From Hyperoodon ampullatus (Eukaryota; Chordata; Mammalia; Artiodactyla; Ziphiidae), in the NCBI GenBank assembly GCA_949752795.1, contig OX457075.1, positions 6,438,001 through 6,502,000 on the forward strand: a stretch of DNA of 64,000 bases, read 5' to 3'. Each line of letters begins with the position of its first letter. Positions within the stretch are counted from its first letter, which is position 1. The translations under genes were made by a program, and so were the position numbers. The notes below the pieces were generated by a model. That model made no database searches. It was not told the origin of the DNA and was given only the letters and a program-made list of their open reading frames with translations. Positions 13,491 through 26,060 of this stretch are shown piece after piece.

Positions 13491-15160
13491 GCTAGTAGAA
13501 ATATGATATCTGAAAGGTAAATCCATATCCATATTATGTCTCTAGTCCAATGAGAGGAAATTGCTGCCCTTTATATGTTGGGAGAGATCTAATGTCATCA
13601 AGTTGGCACAGTGGCTGGCCAGTCTGTCATAGCATTGTGCTATATCAGAATCTGAATTTTGGCCCATTGCTGTTGACTTAGCCCATGGTTGTTAACCAAG
13701 CAACAAAAGTAATCAGATCATCTTGCTGAGGGAAATTCTATTTTTGAACCCACACATTGTCTCCATCCCTGCAGCCATAAACTCTTTGTACATGGATTCG
13801 CTATGAAAATATTAGGGTACCGGGGGAAAAATGCTAGCATTCACAGGACAGATAATGTTATTTATCTGATTATACATAGCCTCCTCTATGTGGCATGCCC
13901 TGTGTTAAACTTTACATGCAACACAAATATCTTCACATTCCATGCTCTACCCGACAGGCACAACCACATACATCTTCTCCAGAACTTCTTGTCATCAATT
14001 TTTTAATATTATTTTTTCAAGTCCTAATTAATTGCACATGGTTAGTCACTGTCAAATATCAATACTGCCTCTGAATTTCTCTCTTTTGGACAAAGTAGAA
14101 AACCACATACACTGCTAGAATTCTACACAATAAGAGAATTTTCCTACATCATTTTTCAAAAACACCTCTGAGAGAGGTTATAATTATGCAGAGGGAATCC
14201 ACTTCCAAATGGTGTCAAATACTGAGCAGACTCATCTGCACCAGGCCTTAATTTTTTCTTCCTCCAGCAACTAGTTATAGTAAACTTCCCATAAAGCCAT
14301 AGAAATGCACTGAGAAAGGATTAGCAGATGGCTTAGGACTTTTAGCCACCTGCTCATACAACTTACTTAGATCCTCCTCTTTGATGCTTTGCACATCTTG
14401 GTATTTCACATAGCATTGTTTTCATGATGGGAAGCTCAGGTTTCATAATTTGGGGAGAAGTGAGATTCACCTGCCTTCCTTAAATATGATATACTTTCTC
14501 CAGGTTGCCACACTCTCCACAATTCCATAATGACTCCTTGACACAAAGTTTGACAATCAGATTCCCTTTACCATCATGCTTGCACTATATTTTGTTTGTT
14601 TGTTTTACAATAAGTATTTTTCATAACTCATGTCTTGATCTAAAATATTCTTACACTCTACTTCTTGCTATAAGAAACCAGCTCCCATCATAAAGACTGA
14701 AAAATGCCAGATATTACACCTTTCTAAACCTCCTTTGCAGCCAGATCCTGGGCATGTGGCCCAATCATGGCGAGTGGTCCTGAGGGAAATTATGCTAAGG
14801 ACTTCTGGAAAAGATTGGTCTTTCTTGTAAAAGAGATAAGTAGAACCATATAAGCCCCCTTTCCCTATCTTTGAACAAAGAAACTACCAGGTCACCACAA
14901 AGGGGAAAGTCAAGAGAATGATGGGGAAGTCATCAAGTCCAGAAACTTGACAATGATGGAATTCAATGATCAAATTCTAAAAGCATCTCTTGTCTTTTTT
15001 TAATACACATGCAAAATAAATCCCTAATATTTAATCCCTTTTCTTCAGGCAGTCTATTAATGTGGAAAAAAGATTGCTAACTAATACAACATTCAAATCC
15101 TCACTTTGGAGACAGACAAACGAGCTGCTTGCAAAAGCAAACTACGGTGGTAAAAGATCC
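13491..15160. other. Intron, mostly unassigned
   Basis: No exon was recognised. 13560-14500 has the feel of an old retroelement interior but I cannot name it. 14735-14870 (CCTTTGCAGCCAGATCCTGG) resembles the unidentified repeat at 1080-1200. Short open frames lack domain features. Confidence 0.4.
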
Positions 15161-15255
15161 TTTCACTGTTCATTTATTCAATTATTGATCAACTATATTG
15201 TGCCAGGTATTAATCTATGTGCTGGAATTACAGCAATGGACATAAAATTCAGAAG
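15160..15255 (+). repeat. L2-like fragment
   Basis: TTCATTTATTCAATTATTGA, TGTGCCAGGTATTAATC and GGAATTACAGCAATGGACA follow the known 3' end of LINE2 or a related ancient element (ttcattcaacaaatatttattgag...gtgccaggcactg...acagcagtgaac). Confidence 0.5.
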
Positions 15256-15651
15256 TTAGCTTGGAAGCACTGAGCAAAAATAGGCACTGATTATTGATGG
15301 AATTTAGTAATGAGATATCTAGTAGATGTAAGAACAAGAACCATCTAAAAATGAAGACAGATTAATAATCAAGCAATAATTATAGATCATCTGCCAAGAC
15401 AAACATAGATGTAAAAATCCTTAACAAAATACTAGCAAACTGACTCCAAAAATGCATTAAAAGGATCACACACCATGATCAAGTGGAATTTAGTCCAGGG
15501 ATGCAAGGATTTTTCAATATCCGCAATTCAATCAATGTGATACACTACACTAACAAGTTGAAAAATAAAAACCATATAATCACCTCAATAGATGCAGAAA
15601 AAGCTTTTAATAAAACTGAACATCAATTTATGATAAAAAACTCTTCAGAAA

Positions 15652-16380
15652 GTGGGCACAGATGGAACACACCTCAACATAATAACGGCCACGTATGACA
15701 AACACATAGCTAACATCATACTCAACAGTGAAAAGCTGAAAGCATTCCATCTAAGATCAGAAATAAGACAAGGATGCCCACTCTCACCATTTATATTCAA
15801 CATAGTTTTGGAAGTCTTAGCCACAGCAATCAGACAAGAAAAAGAAATAAAAGGAATCCAAATTGGAAAAGAAGTAAAACTGTCACTGTTTGCAGATGAC
15901 ATGATACGACACATAGAAAATCCTAAAGAGACTACCAACAAACTCCTGGAGTTCATCAATGAATTTGGTAAAGTTGCTGGATACAAAATTAATATACAGA
16001 AGTCTGTTGCATTTATATATACTAACAACAAACTATCAGAAAGAGAAATTAAGGAATCAATCCCATTTCCCATCACATCAAAAAGAAAAAAAAAACAGAA
16101 CCTAGGAATAAACCTACCTAAGGAGGCAAAAGACCTCTACTCAGAAAACTATAAGATGCTGATGAAAGAAATTGAAGATGACACAAACAGATGGAATGAT
16201 ATACCATGTTCTTGGATTGAAAGAATCAATACTGTTAAAATGACCATTCTACCTAAGACAGTCTACAGATTCAATGCAATCCCTATCAAAATACCAATGG
16301 CATTTTTCAAAGAACTAGAAAAAAATTTTTTTAATTTGTATGGAAACAGAAAAGACCCAGAACAGCCTCAACAATCTTGA
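15652..16380 (+). pseudogene. L1 ORF2 reverse transcriptase fragment
   Basis: 242 codons, with [20 protein letters not shown], then the FADD box and [20 protein letters not shown], all standard L1 RT palm/thumb text, and the thumb-to-C-terminal text [20 protein letters not shown]. It lacks the endonuclease and fingers and cannot act alone. It is one of the longest repeat-derived frames with an intact catalytic box in the window. Confidence 0.8.
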
Positions 16381-17465
16381 GAAAGAACACAGATGGAGGA
16401 ATCCAGCTCCCTGGCTTCAGACTATACTACAAAACTACAGTAATCAAAATAGTATGGTACTGGCACAAAAACAGAAATATAGATCACTGGAACAGGATAG
16501 AGAGCTCAGAAATAAACTCACACATCTATGGTCACTTAATCTACAACAAAGGAGGCAAGAGAAAACACAGTCTCTTCAATAAGTGGTGCTTATTGAAAAA
16601 CTTGACAGCTACATGTAAAAGAATAAAATTAGAACATTCTCTAACACCATATACAAAAATATACTCAAAATGGATTAAATACCTAAATGTAAGACTAGAT
16701 ACTATAAAACTCCTAGAGGAAAACATAGGTGCAACACTCTTTGACATAAATCAAAGCGATGTCTTTTCACATCCATCTCCTAGAGTAATGGAAATAAAAA
16801 CAAAAATAAACAAATGGGACCTAATTAAACTTAAAAGCTTTTGCACAGCAAAGGAAACCATAAACAAAACGAAAAGACAACTAACATAATGGGAGAAAAT
16901 GTTTGCAGATGATGCCACAGACAAGGGCTTAATTTCCAAAATACACAAACAGCTCATACACCTTAATATTAAAAAAAGAAAACAACCCAATTAAAAAATG
17001 GGCAGAAGTCCTAAATAGACATTTCTCCAAAGAAGACATACAGATGGCCAACAGCCACATGAAAGGCTGCTCAACATCGCTAAATATTAGAGAAATGCAA
17101 ATCAAAAGTACAATGGGGTATCACCTCACACCAGTCAGAATGGCCAACATTAAAAAGTCTTCAAATAATAAATGCTGGAGAGGGTGTGGAGAAAAGAGAA
17201 CCCTCCTACACTCTTGGTAGGAATGTAAATTGGTGCAGCCACTACGGAGAACAGTATGGAGGCTCCATACAAAAGTAAAAATAGAGTGACCATATGATCC
17301 TGCAATCCCACCCCTGGGCATATATCCGGAGAAAACCATAATTCAAAATGCATCCTAATGTTCATATGCACCCTAATGTTCATAGCAGCAGTATTTATAA
17401 TAGCCAAGACATGGAAGCAACCCCTAAATGTCCATCAACAGATGAATAGATAAAGAAGATGTGAC

Positions 17466-17490
17466 ATACACACACACACACACACACACA
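17466..17490 (+). repeat. (CA)n microsatellite in L1 3' UTR
   Basis: About 12 CA units exactly where L1 copies read GTGGTACATATATACAATGG. Confidence 0.9.
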
Positions 17491-17945
17491 AATGGAATAT
17501 TCCTCAGCCATATAAAAATGAAATAGTGCTATTGGCAGCAACATGGGTGGACCTAGAGATTATCATATTAAGTGAAGTAAATCAGACAAAGACAAATATC
17601 ACATGATATCACTTATATGTGGAATCTAAAAAAAGGATACAAATGAACTTATTTACAAAAAGAAATAGACTCAAAGATATAGAAAACAAACTTATGGTTA
17701 CCAAAGGGAATAGTGAGCAGGGGGAGATGAAGTAGGAATTGGGGATTAACAAATATACACTACTATAAGTAAAACAGGTAAATGACAAGAATCTACTGTA
17801 TAGCACAGGGAACTATATTCAATACCTTGTAATAACCTGTAATGGAAAAGAATCTGAAAAAGAATATATATGTATCACTGAATCACTTTGCTGTGCACTT
17901 GAAACTAACACAATATTGTAAATTAACTCTACCTCAATTTATGAA

Positions 17946-20900
17946 AAGGAAACAATGGCTGAGAACATCTCAAATCTGTGGAGAGATTTGTATATTCAAG
18001 TTCATGAAGTTCATAGAGTGCCCCAAAATTTCATCCCAAAATGAGCTTCTCCAAGGCACACTATAACAAAACTATCAAAGACAAAGAGAATTTTTAAGCA
18101 GCAGGAGAAAAATTTTATCTCATAAAAGAGAACACCCATAGGCTATTAGCAGATTTCTCAGCAAAGACCTTGCAGGCCAGCAAAGAATGGGATGATATAT
18201 TCGAAGTTCTGGAAGAAAGAAACTGCCAACCAAGAACACTTTACCCAGCAAAGTTGTCCCTCAGAAATTATGGTAAGATAAAGACTTTCTCTAATACATA
18301 AAACCTAAGGGAATTGATCACCACTAAACCTGCCTTACAAGAAATGCTGAAAGGAGCTCATCAGGCTGAAATGAAAGGAGCTAATCAGTAACATGAAAAC
18401 AAAACTATACAACACAGTGCTAAAGGCCAACAATATGGTCAACTTCATAATACTCTAAAACTGTGATATGGTGGCATATTAACTATAGTATATATAACTC
18501 TAGTATAAGGTTAAAGGACAGAAGTGATAAAAATAGCAATACCTACAATAATTTCTTAATGAATACAGACTGCGAAAACATGTAAATTGTGACATAAAAA
18601 ACATAAAAGGAGGTGAGAAAAGGAGTACAGTTTTGCTTGTGATCTAAGTTAAATTATTAACAGCATAAAATAAACTGTTACATATATAAGATGTTTTGTA
18701 AGTCTCATGGTAACCATAAACAAAAACCTAACAGACATACAGAATATTCCACTCAACCACATCTTAACACACATTCTTCTCAAGCACACATGGAACATTC
18801 TCCAGGGTAAATCTTATGATACAACATAAAACAAGTCTTAGTAAATTTAAGAAGATTGAAGTCATAGAAAATATCTTTTCCAAAAACAATGGTATGAAAC
18901 TGGAATTAATAACAGTTGGTGAACTTACCAATATATGGAAATGTATACATTAAAAAAACACAAAGGATTGTTATAGACTACTACGAACAATTATACACCA
19001 ACAAATTAGATAACCTAGAAAAAAATGGATAAAATCCCCAAAACATACAACTGACCAAGACTAAATCTTGAAGAAATAGCAAATCAGAACAGACTAATTA
19101 GTAGTAAGGAGAATGAATCAGTAATCAAAAACCTCTCAATACAAAAAAGCCCAAGTCAAATGATTTTCCTGGTGAACTATAACAAACATTTAAAGAATTA
19201 ATGTCAATCCTTCTCAAACTCTTCCAAAAAACTGAAGAAAATGGAACACTTCCAATACCATCCTACAAGGACAGCTTTACCCAGATACCAAAGCCACATA
19301 AGAACATAGAAGAAAACTACAGAGCGATATCCCTGATGAACACAGATACAAAAATTCTCAACAAAATATTGACAAACCAAATTCAACAGAACATAAAAAG
19401 GATCAAACATCATGGGGTAAAACAGCATTTACCCCTGAATGCAAGGATGGCTCAATATATGCAAATCAATAAATGTGATATACCACATTAATAGAATGAA
19501 AGATAAAAAAATCATATGATCCTCTCAATAGATGCAGAAAAGGCATTTGATAAAATACAACATCCTTTCATGACAGAAATGATCAACAAATTAAGTTTAG
19601 AAGAAACAGACATTAACACAATAAAGGCCATATATAATAAGCCCATGGTCAACATCATACTCAATGGTAAAAAGTTAAAAGCTTTTCCTCTAACACTGGG
19701 AACAAACTAAGGGTGCTCATTCTCACCACTCCTATTCAACTAGTACTGGAATTTGTAGCAAGAGTAGTTAGGGAAGAAAAAGAAATAAAAGGCATCCAAA
19801 TTGGAAAAGAAGAAGTAAAATTGTCTTTGTTTACAGACAATATAATGTCATATAGAAAAAATCCTGAATGTTCCACCAAAAAGCTGTGAGAACTAATCAA
19901 CAAATTCAGTGAAGTTGCAGGATAGAAAATCAACATATGGAAATCAGTTGAATTTCTGTACACTAACAACAAAACAACTGAAAAAATTTTTAAATACCAT
20001 ACCCAATAGCATCAAAATCAATACGATATTTTGGAATAAATTTAATGAAGTAAGAGATGTATAGCCTGAAAACTACAAGACTTTCATGAAAGAACTCTGA
20101 GAAGACAAAAACAAAAGCAAAGATATTCTGTGTTCATGGATCAAAAGAATTGATATCATTAAAATGTCCATATCACCTAATGCCATGTTAGCAATCCCTA
20201 ACAAAAATTCCAAAGGTATTTTTCATAGAAATATAAAAAAACAATTTGAAAATTTGCATGGAACCACAAGAGACCCAGAATAGCCAAAGCAATCTTGAGA
20301 AAGAACAAAGCTAGAGGTACATCCTTCCTTATTACAATTATATAACAAAGCTATAGTAATTAAAACAGTATGGTACTGGCATAAGAAGAGACACATAGAC
20401 AATAGAACAAGATTGAGAGCCCAGAAACAAACCCCTACATATATGACAAACTAATATTTGACAAGGAGCCAAGAATACTCAATGGGGAAAGGAGAATCTC
20501 TTCAATAAATAGTTTTGGGGAAACTGGACAGCCACATGCAAAAGAATGAAATTGGACCCCTACCTTACACAACTCAAAAAAAATGAACTCATAAAGACTT
20601 AGATGTAAATCAGAAACCATAAAACACCCAGAAGAAGACACCGGAAAATCCCCTTAACACTGGTCCTGGTAACGACTTTTTGGATGACACCAAGAGCACT
20701 AGCAATAAAGGCCAAAAAATAACAAGTGGGTCTTCACCAAGCTAAGAAGGTTTTGCACAGCAAAAGAAACAATCAAAAATATGAAAAGGTAACCTATGGA
20801 ATGGGAGAAAATATTTTTAAATTATATATCTGATTAAAACCATCTCCAAAATATATAAAGAAGTGGAAGTCAATATCAAAAAAAAATCGTATTATAAAAT

Positions 20901-21325
20901 GGGCAAAATAGCTGAATAGACTATTTTCAAAGAGGACATACAAATGGCCAACAGGTACAAGACAAGGTGTTCAACATCACTAATCATTAGGGAAATGCAA
21001 GTCAAAACCAGAATGTGATATTACCTCACACCTGGTAGAATGGCTTTCATCAAAAAGTCAAGAGATAACAAATGTTGGTGAGGATGTAGGGGAAATAGAA
21101 CATTTGTGGACTGTTGGTGGGAATGTAAATTGGTGCAGCCACTATGAATAACAGTATGGAAATTACTCAAAGTTAAAAATAGAACTAGCCTATAATCCTG
21201 CAATTCCACTTTCAGTCCACTTCATATCCAAAGGAAATGAAAACAGAATCTCAAAAAGATATCTGTACACCCATGTTCAATGCAGCATTATTCACAATAG
21301 GCAAGATACGGAAACAACCTAAAAC
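17946..21325 (+). mobile_element. Old L1 (ORF1 end, ORF2), left part
   Basis: Text includes the ORF1 C-terminal region (CAGGCCAGCAAAGAATGGGA at about 18174), the inter-ORF region (18420-18720, with AACCATAAACAAAAACC), ORF2 EN/RT (18720-20300, GATGCAGAAAAGGCATTTGA) and the 3' half to GGAAACAACCTAAAACTC at 21325. It is highly diverged, with many stops and no usable frame. It is interrupted at 21326 by an LTR-like insertion and resumes at about 22206. Confidence 0.8.
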
Positions 21326-22205
21326 TCTGCTGGATTGTAGGGGTTCAGAACAAGCCTCCCCATGATGTACCACTTTGGCATGTGGATTATTTTGAGCTAA
21401 AGGCAATTGAGACCCTGCAGGCTCAAGAGAAACTACTACCCTTCCCTTAGCTACCTAGAATAATTTAAATTAGGGATTTTTCCCAGAAAAAGAGTTATTA
21501 TCAGAGATAAATTCTATCTCAGGGCTTCCCTGGTGGCACAGTGGTTAAGAATCCGCCTGCCAATGCAGGGGACACAGGTTCGATCCCTGATCCAGGAAGA
21601 TCCCACATGCCGCGGAGCAACTAAGTCCACGCGCCACAATTACTGAGCCTGTGCTCTAGAGCATGCAAGCCACAACTACTGAAGCCCGCGCACCTAGAGC
21701 CCATGCTCTGCAACAAGAGAAGCCACTGCAATGAGAAGCCCATGCAGCACAACGAAGAGTAGCCCCAGCTCTCCACAACTAGAGAAGGCCCACTCACGCA
21801 GCAATGAAGACCCAACGCAGCCAAAAATTAATTAATTACTTTTTTAAAATTTGATTGTATTTTATAAAAAAAAAATTCTATCTAACTGGCCCTATGTATA
21901 TGACAGGGCAAATATCTAATTACAAAACATCTGCTCTTCTTATTGTCCTGTGAACGACCCTACTGTCCTTGAAAGCCCCAGGCCCCTATCCCATTCCTTA
22001 CCTCAGGATGTCATATATGACTCATTTTACCTTTCTGACTCTGAACCTCTTATGTATGTGGGATCTCTGACCCTCTCATGTATGTGGAGTTCTCATATGT
22101 ATGAATTAAAATTTTATTTCTCCAGTTAAGCCATCTTATGTCATTTTAATTATCTGACCTGGCAAAAGAACCAGAGAAGGTAAGAGGGATGGGAAACTTT
22201 CCCCT
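21326..22205 (+). mobile_element. LTR-like insertion in old L1 (with SINE inside)
   Basis: About 530 nt of non-L1 DNA (excluding the SINE) splits an L1 between ACAACCTAAA and GATGAATGGG. It has promoter/terminator-like features of an LTR: ATTAAAATTTTATTTCTCC near its 3' end and a short repeated phrase (CTTATGTATGTGG / CTCATGTATGTGG). Family unknown; ERVL/MaLR-type LTR is my guess. Confidence 0.4.
21522..21874 (+). mobile_element. CHR-type SINE, long form
   Basis: Starts GGGCTTCCCTGGTGGCACAG, with B-box GGTTCGATCCCTG and the long 3' body ending GACCCAACGCAGCC with an (AATT)/A-rich tail. Target-site duplication AAATTCTATCT is present on both sides. Confidence 0.9.
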
Positions 22206-22740
22206 TCCTGATAGGATGAATGGGCAAAGAAAATATGAGATATGAATATTATTCAGTCATGAGAAAGAAGGAAATCCTCCCATTTGCAACAACATGGATA
22301 AAGCTTGTAGGCATTATGCTAAGTGAAATAAGTCAGACGGGGAAAGACAATATGATATCACTTATATGTGGAATCTAATTGAACTCAGAGAAAACACAGA
22401 GTAGAGCAATAGTTAGCACAGGCTGCAAGGCGGGAAGAATGGGGAGATGTTCATCAAAGGTTACAAACTCCCAGTTATAAGATGAATAAGTTCTTGGAAC
22501 CTAATGCACAGCATGATGTTTATACTTAATAATACCATATTATATACTTGGAAGTTGCTAAGGGAGTAGATCTTAAATGTTCTCACCATGAAAAAGAAAT
22601 GGTAATTATGTGACATAACGGAAGTTTAGTTAACACTATGGAGGTAATGATTCTGAAATATATAAAAGTACCAAATCAATATGTTGTACAACTAAAACTT
22701 ACAAAATGTTATATGCCAACTGTATCTCAATAAAGTGGGT
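22206..22740 (+). mobile_element. Old L1, right part (3' UTR)
   Basis: Resumes with GATGAATGGGCAAAGAAAAT and TATTATTCAGTCATGAGAAA, then the L1M-type 3' UTR to CTGTATCTCAATAAAG near 22730. Confidence 0.75.
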
Positions 22741-23460
22741 GGTTGAGGAGACTTAAACTTACCTGAAACTATAAACCTACTAGAAGAAAACATAAGGAGA
22801 AAGCTCTTGGACACTAATCTGAACAATAGATAAGTGGGACTGCATAAAACTAAAAAACTTCTCAGCAAAGGAAACAATCAACAAAGCAAAAATGAAACCT
22901 ACAGAATGGGAGAAAATATTAGTAAACCATATATCTGATAAGGGATTAATCTCCAAAATATATGTTACTCATACAGCTCAATAAAAAAGACAAATAATGA
23001 GATCTAAAAATAGCACAGGACCTAAATGGACATTTCTTGAAATAAAAGACATACAAATGACCATCAGATATGTGAAAAGGAGCTCAACATCACTAATCAT
23101 CAGGGAAATGAAAATCAAAACCATAACTCACAGCTTTCAGGATAGCTGTTATCAAAAAGAAAAAGATAATAAGTATTAACAAGGATGTGGAGAAAAGGAA
23201 ACTTATATACTGTTGGTGGGAATGAAAATTGGTACAGCCATTATGGAAAACAGTAGACAGCCTTCTCAAAAATTTAAATGCACTACCTTATGATCCAGTA
23301 AGCCTATTCCTGGGTATATATATGCAATGAACATGTTAAGTAGATGACTGTGGCAATTATTTCACAATGTATATGTATATCAAAACATTACGTTGTACAC
23401 CTTAAACATATTTTTCTCATTTATACCTTAATAAGCTCAAAAAAATAAAGAGAGTTAAAC
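22741..23460 (+). mobile_element. Old L1 3' fragment
   Basis: A second L1 3' segment starting at the CTACTAGAAGAAAACATAAG block, running through GAGAAAAGGAAACTTATATA and ending in an L1M-type tail near 23450, just 100 nt from the ADAM exon border. Confidence 0.75.
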
Positions 23461-23555
23461 AGAATAAAGAATTTAAATATATATAATTGGCCATTGTCTT
23501 GGTAATGTTAATAAAAATACTGAGCACCAACTACATAGATGTTACAATACAATAC

Positions 23556-23754
23556 CTTTTCCATATATGCTTTCACAACGTGCATCAAGATCTTGGCAGC
23601 CTCCATCAAAACAAAAAGCTTTTCCTCCTTTACATTTGTGTCCATTGTGTATAGTTATATCAGCCGGACAGCTTCCTGAGCTTCCATTACAAACCTCAGG
23701 AACATCACATTCAGGATGCGCAATGGGCCTACATACAGCACCTGCTTGCATAAA
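23556..23754 (-). CDS. ADAM32: ADAM32-like exon: disintegrin loop and start of cysteine-rich domain
   Basis: This 199-nt minus-strand exon encodes FMQAGAVCRPIAHPECD, then EVCNGSSGSCPADITIHNG, CFDGGCQDLDARC and ESIYGKG. CRPxxHPECDxxExC is the disintegrin loop that in related ADAMs faces integrins. CNGSSxxCPxD and the following Cys pattern mark passage into the cysteine-rich domain. The acceptor is TATTAG, chosen because it continues the previous exon in phase 0 and gives FMQAG where related proteins have a similar hydrophobic-x-Q-x-G. A later AG would drop these residues. The donor GTATTG is weaker than the GTAAGT/GTAAGA of the other exons. The exon ends after the first base of a Gly codon. 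The next exon should begin inside the cysteine-rich domain but I did not find one in the remaining 23.5 kb. Confidence 0.87.
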
Positions 23755-23756
23755 CT

Positions 23757-24805
23757 AATAGAAATTAAAACATAAAAATTAAAGCATTATATATAAGGTT
23801 GTTGTGTTCATCAATATTTATTTTAAAATTGCTCTAATTCTATTTATAGTTTGATGATATACTTATTCATTTCTCTTACTATCTTCTTGTTATAAAGCAT
23901 TATGATAATCATATTGAAAAAAATTGAATGTTATCAACCAAAACAGGAGATAAGACATATGTACAAGGAAAAGAATAACACAAATATGATATAATGAGAG
24001 CCCAAGTTTTGTTTGTGCTTTGGTAGAAGGGAGGAAAAGTAGTTTTTAGCTTGGGATAATTATTCCTTTGGGGCAAAAATTATGAAATTTAGATAATTTC
24101 CAAATAAAATATACTTATTCAAACCATAGTTTTAAAGTATGGAATATCTGTAATTCTATGAAAATGTGAAACCTAAATAACTGAGAATGAACAGTGGGAA
24201 ACCAAAGAGTGATTAAAAGAGGCAGGTCAACTACTGAAGTCTTAGAAAAGAAGGAATCCAATTGTAATTCTTCTCCTGAATTATCCTATGGTTAATCAAC
24301 ACTTTCATGTATACTATTCTGAAATTTTATATAAAGAATCTTAACTGGGCATTTATCTCATACGTCTTAATTGATGACTTCCAGTTTACACTAAAAAGAT
24401 TATGGAGGTAAGAATTAACCACAATAAGATTCTAGGAGAAAAATAACATAAAACCGCATCAGTCAAAGGATAGTGAAGAACACAGAACAGTGGCAGATTG
24501 TTCAATAGAGGGGTTCTCGTGTGACGAATCTGTCACATATATGTTGGAAGAGCTGAAAAGTTAAACAGGGGACAGGAATCAACATCCTCACCATATAAGC
24601 TAAAATGTGACATTTAAGTCAAATGATCTTTGTATAACAAATTCATAGTTTAAATTTTGTGCTAACGTAGCATTTGGAAAGTGTTACATCTAGTGAGTTT
24701 CATTATTTATGCATTTAAGGAAAATTGCTGTATCTTTCAGTTACATACTTATAGATACCCATCACAACCTAAAACATAATTTTTATTCACAAAAATATAA
24801 ATATT
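23757..24805. other. Short intron between ADAM exons, unassigned part
   Basis: AT-rich, no repeat recognised. Belongs to the 1.6-kb intron 25341-23755. Confidence 0.5.
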
Positions 24806-25004
24806 GGGGGCTTCCCTGGTGGCACAGTGGTTGAGAGTCTGCCTGCCGATGCAGGCGACACAGGTTCGTGCCCCGGTCCGGAAAGATCTCACATGCCGCG
24901 GAGCGGCTAGGCCCGTGAGCCACGGCCGCTGGGCCTACGCGTCCAGAGCCTGTGCTCCGCAATGGGAGAGGCCACAACAGTGAGAGGCCCAAGTACCACA
25001 AAAA

Positions 25005-25035
<31 letters not shown>

Positions 25036-25036
25036 A
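24806..25036 (+). mobile_element. CHR-type SINE with TA-rich tail
   Basis: GGCTTCCCTGGTGGCACAGTG start, B-box GGTTCGTGCCCC, body GGGCCTACGCGTCCAGAGCC. The A-tail has turned into (TA)n at about 25006-25036. Flanking ATATAAATATTGG repeats are the likely target-site duplication. Confidence 0.9.
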
Positions 25037-25341
25037 ATATTGGATAAAATAAATGAAAACAGTCCCTTTTAATGGTGATCTTCTGTATCAAAAAATTCTG
25101 CAATAGCTCTCAGTCAAGGCTTAAAAACAATAGCATCATTAGGGAGAATAATGGCATTATAAAGAGGCCTCAACATCCAACTATAATTCATAAAATCAGA
25201 AACATCATCCTGAATTTAATATTTTTTTCTTTACATGGAAGGTCATTTATTTTGACTTACAGCTAAGTGTCTATGTATTCTAAAATATCCAAGACATAAT
25301 TCATTATATACTTAGAAGATAGTAATAAACTAAAATCTTAC

Positions 25342-25434
25342 TTGACAGTTGTTGCAGCATGATCCTCTATCACATTGTGTATTTGGTTTCAGCACACAAG
25401 TTTGAGGATTACAACAGCTATCAGGTCCACATTG
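25342..25434 (-). CDS. ADAM32: ADAM32-like exon: disintegrin domain, first half
   Basis: This short 93-nt minus-strand exon encodes 31 residues, QCGPDSCCNPQTCVLKPN then TQCDRGSCCNNCQ. The acceptor reads TTATAG and the donor GTAAGA. Seven cysteines in the CxxxxCC...C...C...CC..C pattern fit the disintegrin fold exactly, continuing the CDCGTEE of the preceding exon. It begins and ends in phase 0. It is too short for simple ORF finding and was found by following the domain order. The intron upstream (25435-34040) contains several old L1 pieces, an LTR-like piece and a CHR SINE. The intron downstream is only 1.6 kb. Confidence 0.87.
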
Positions 25435-25685
25435 CTATAAATCAGTGGAAGGCACAAGTAAAAATACATCATGGAAGTAATATAAACTTTGTCAGGAGCT
25501 GTGCTACAGGGCTTATTTTTTTATTTGCGGGGTTAAAATATGCATGCTGTCAACATTTATAGATTTTTGCATCTCTAAACAATTATAATACTAAGGTGTC
25601 ACTTTTACTTCAGGTCACAACAGAGTAACTGGTACCTTACTAATTCTTATTCAACTAGAAAACTGGGCAAAACAACTTTTTAAAG
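25435..25685. other. Intron start, unassigned
   Basis: Directly upstream (in gene sense) of the 93-nt exon. No repeat recognised. Confidence 0.4.
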
Positions 25686-26060
25686 AAACTGAATAATAGA
25701 ACAGAGTGTAGAATGGTAGTTAGTGCCTGAAAGGTGAGAGGAAAGGGGAGACACTGATAAAAGGGTACAAACTTTCATTTATGAGATGAGTTATTTCTCA
25801 GGATCTAATGTACAGCTTGATGACTACAGTTAACAATACTGTATTGCATACTTGAAATTTGCTAAGAAGTAGAAGAAATATTTTCACCAAGCCAAATAAA
25901 TGATAACTGTGTGAGATGATGTATATGTTAACTGGTTTGATGCAGGAATCATCTCACAATGTGTACATATATGAAAACATCACATTGTATACCTGTACAC
26001 CTTAAATATATACAATTTTTATTTGTTAATCATACCTCAGTAAAGCTGGGGGAAAAAAGG
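25686..26060 (+). mobile_element. Old L1 3' UTR fragment
   Basis: L1M-type 3' end: GAATGGTAGTTAGTGCCTGA, ATGACTACAGTTAACAATAC, and the final CATACCTCAGTAAAGCTGG. Confidence 0.75.

Larger units (their letters stand above)
15385..17945 (+). mobile_element. L1, 5'-truncated (ORF2 RT onward)
   Basis: Starts within the reverse transcriptase region (AACAAAATACTAGCAAACTG) and runs through the 3' UTR to about 17945. It is moderately young. The frame 15652-16380 is open for 242 codons and retains LSLFADDM, the intact catalytic box. Frameshifts at its 5' side and after 16380 end the ORF2 reading. A (CA)n tract at 17466-17490 has grown in the 3' UTR. Confidence 0.85.

Noticed and set aside
13560..14500. 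Possible endogenous retrovirus interior
   Set aside because: A faint feeling of retroelement text only; no pol motif could be read on either strand, so not called.
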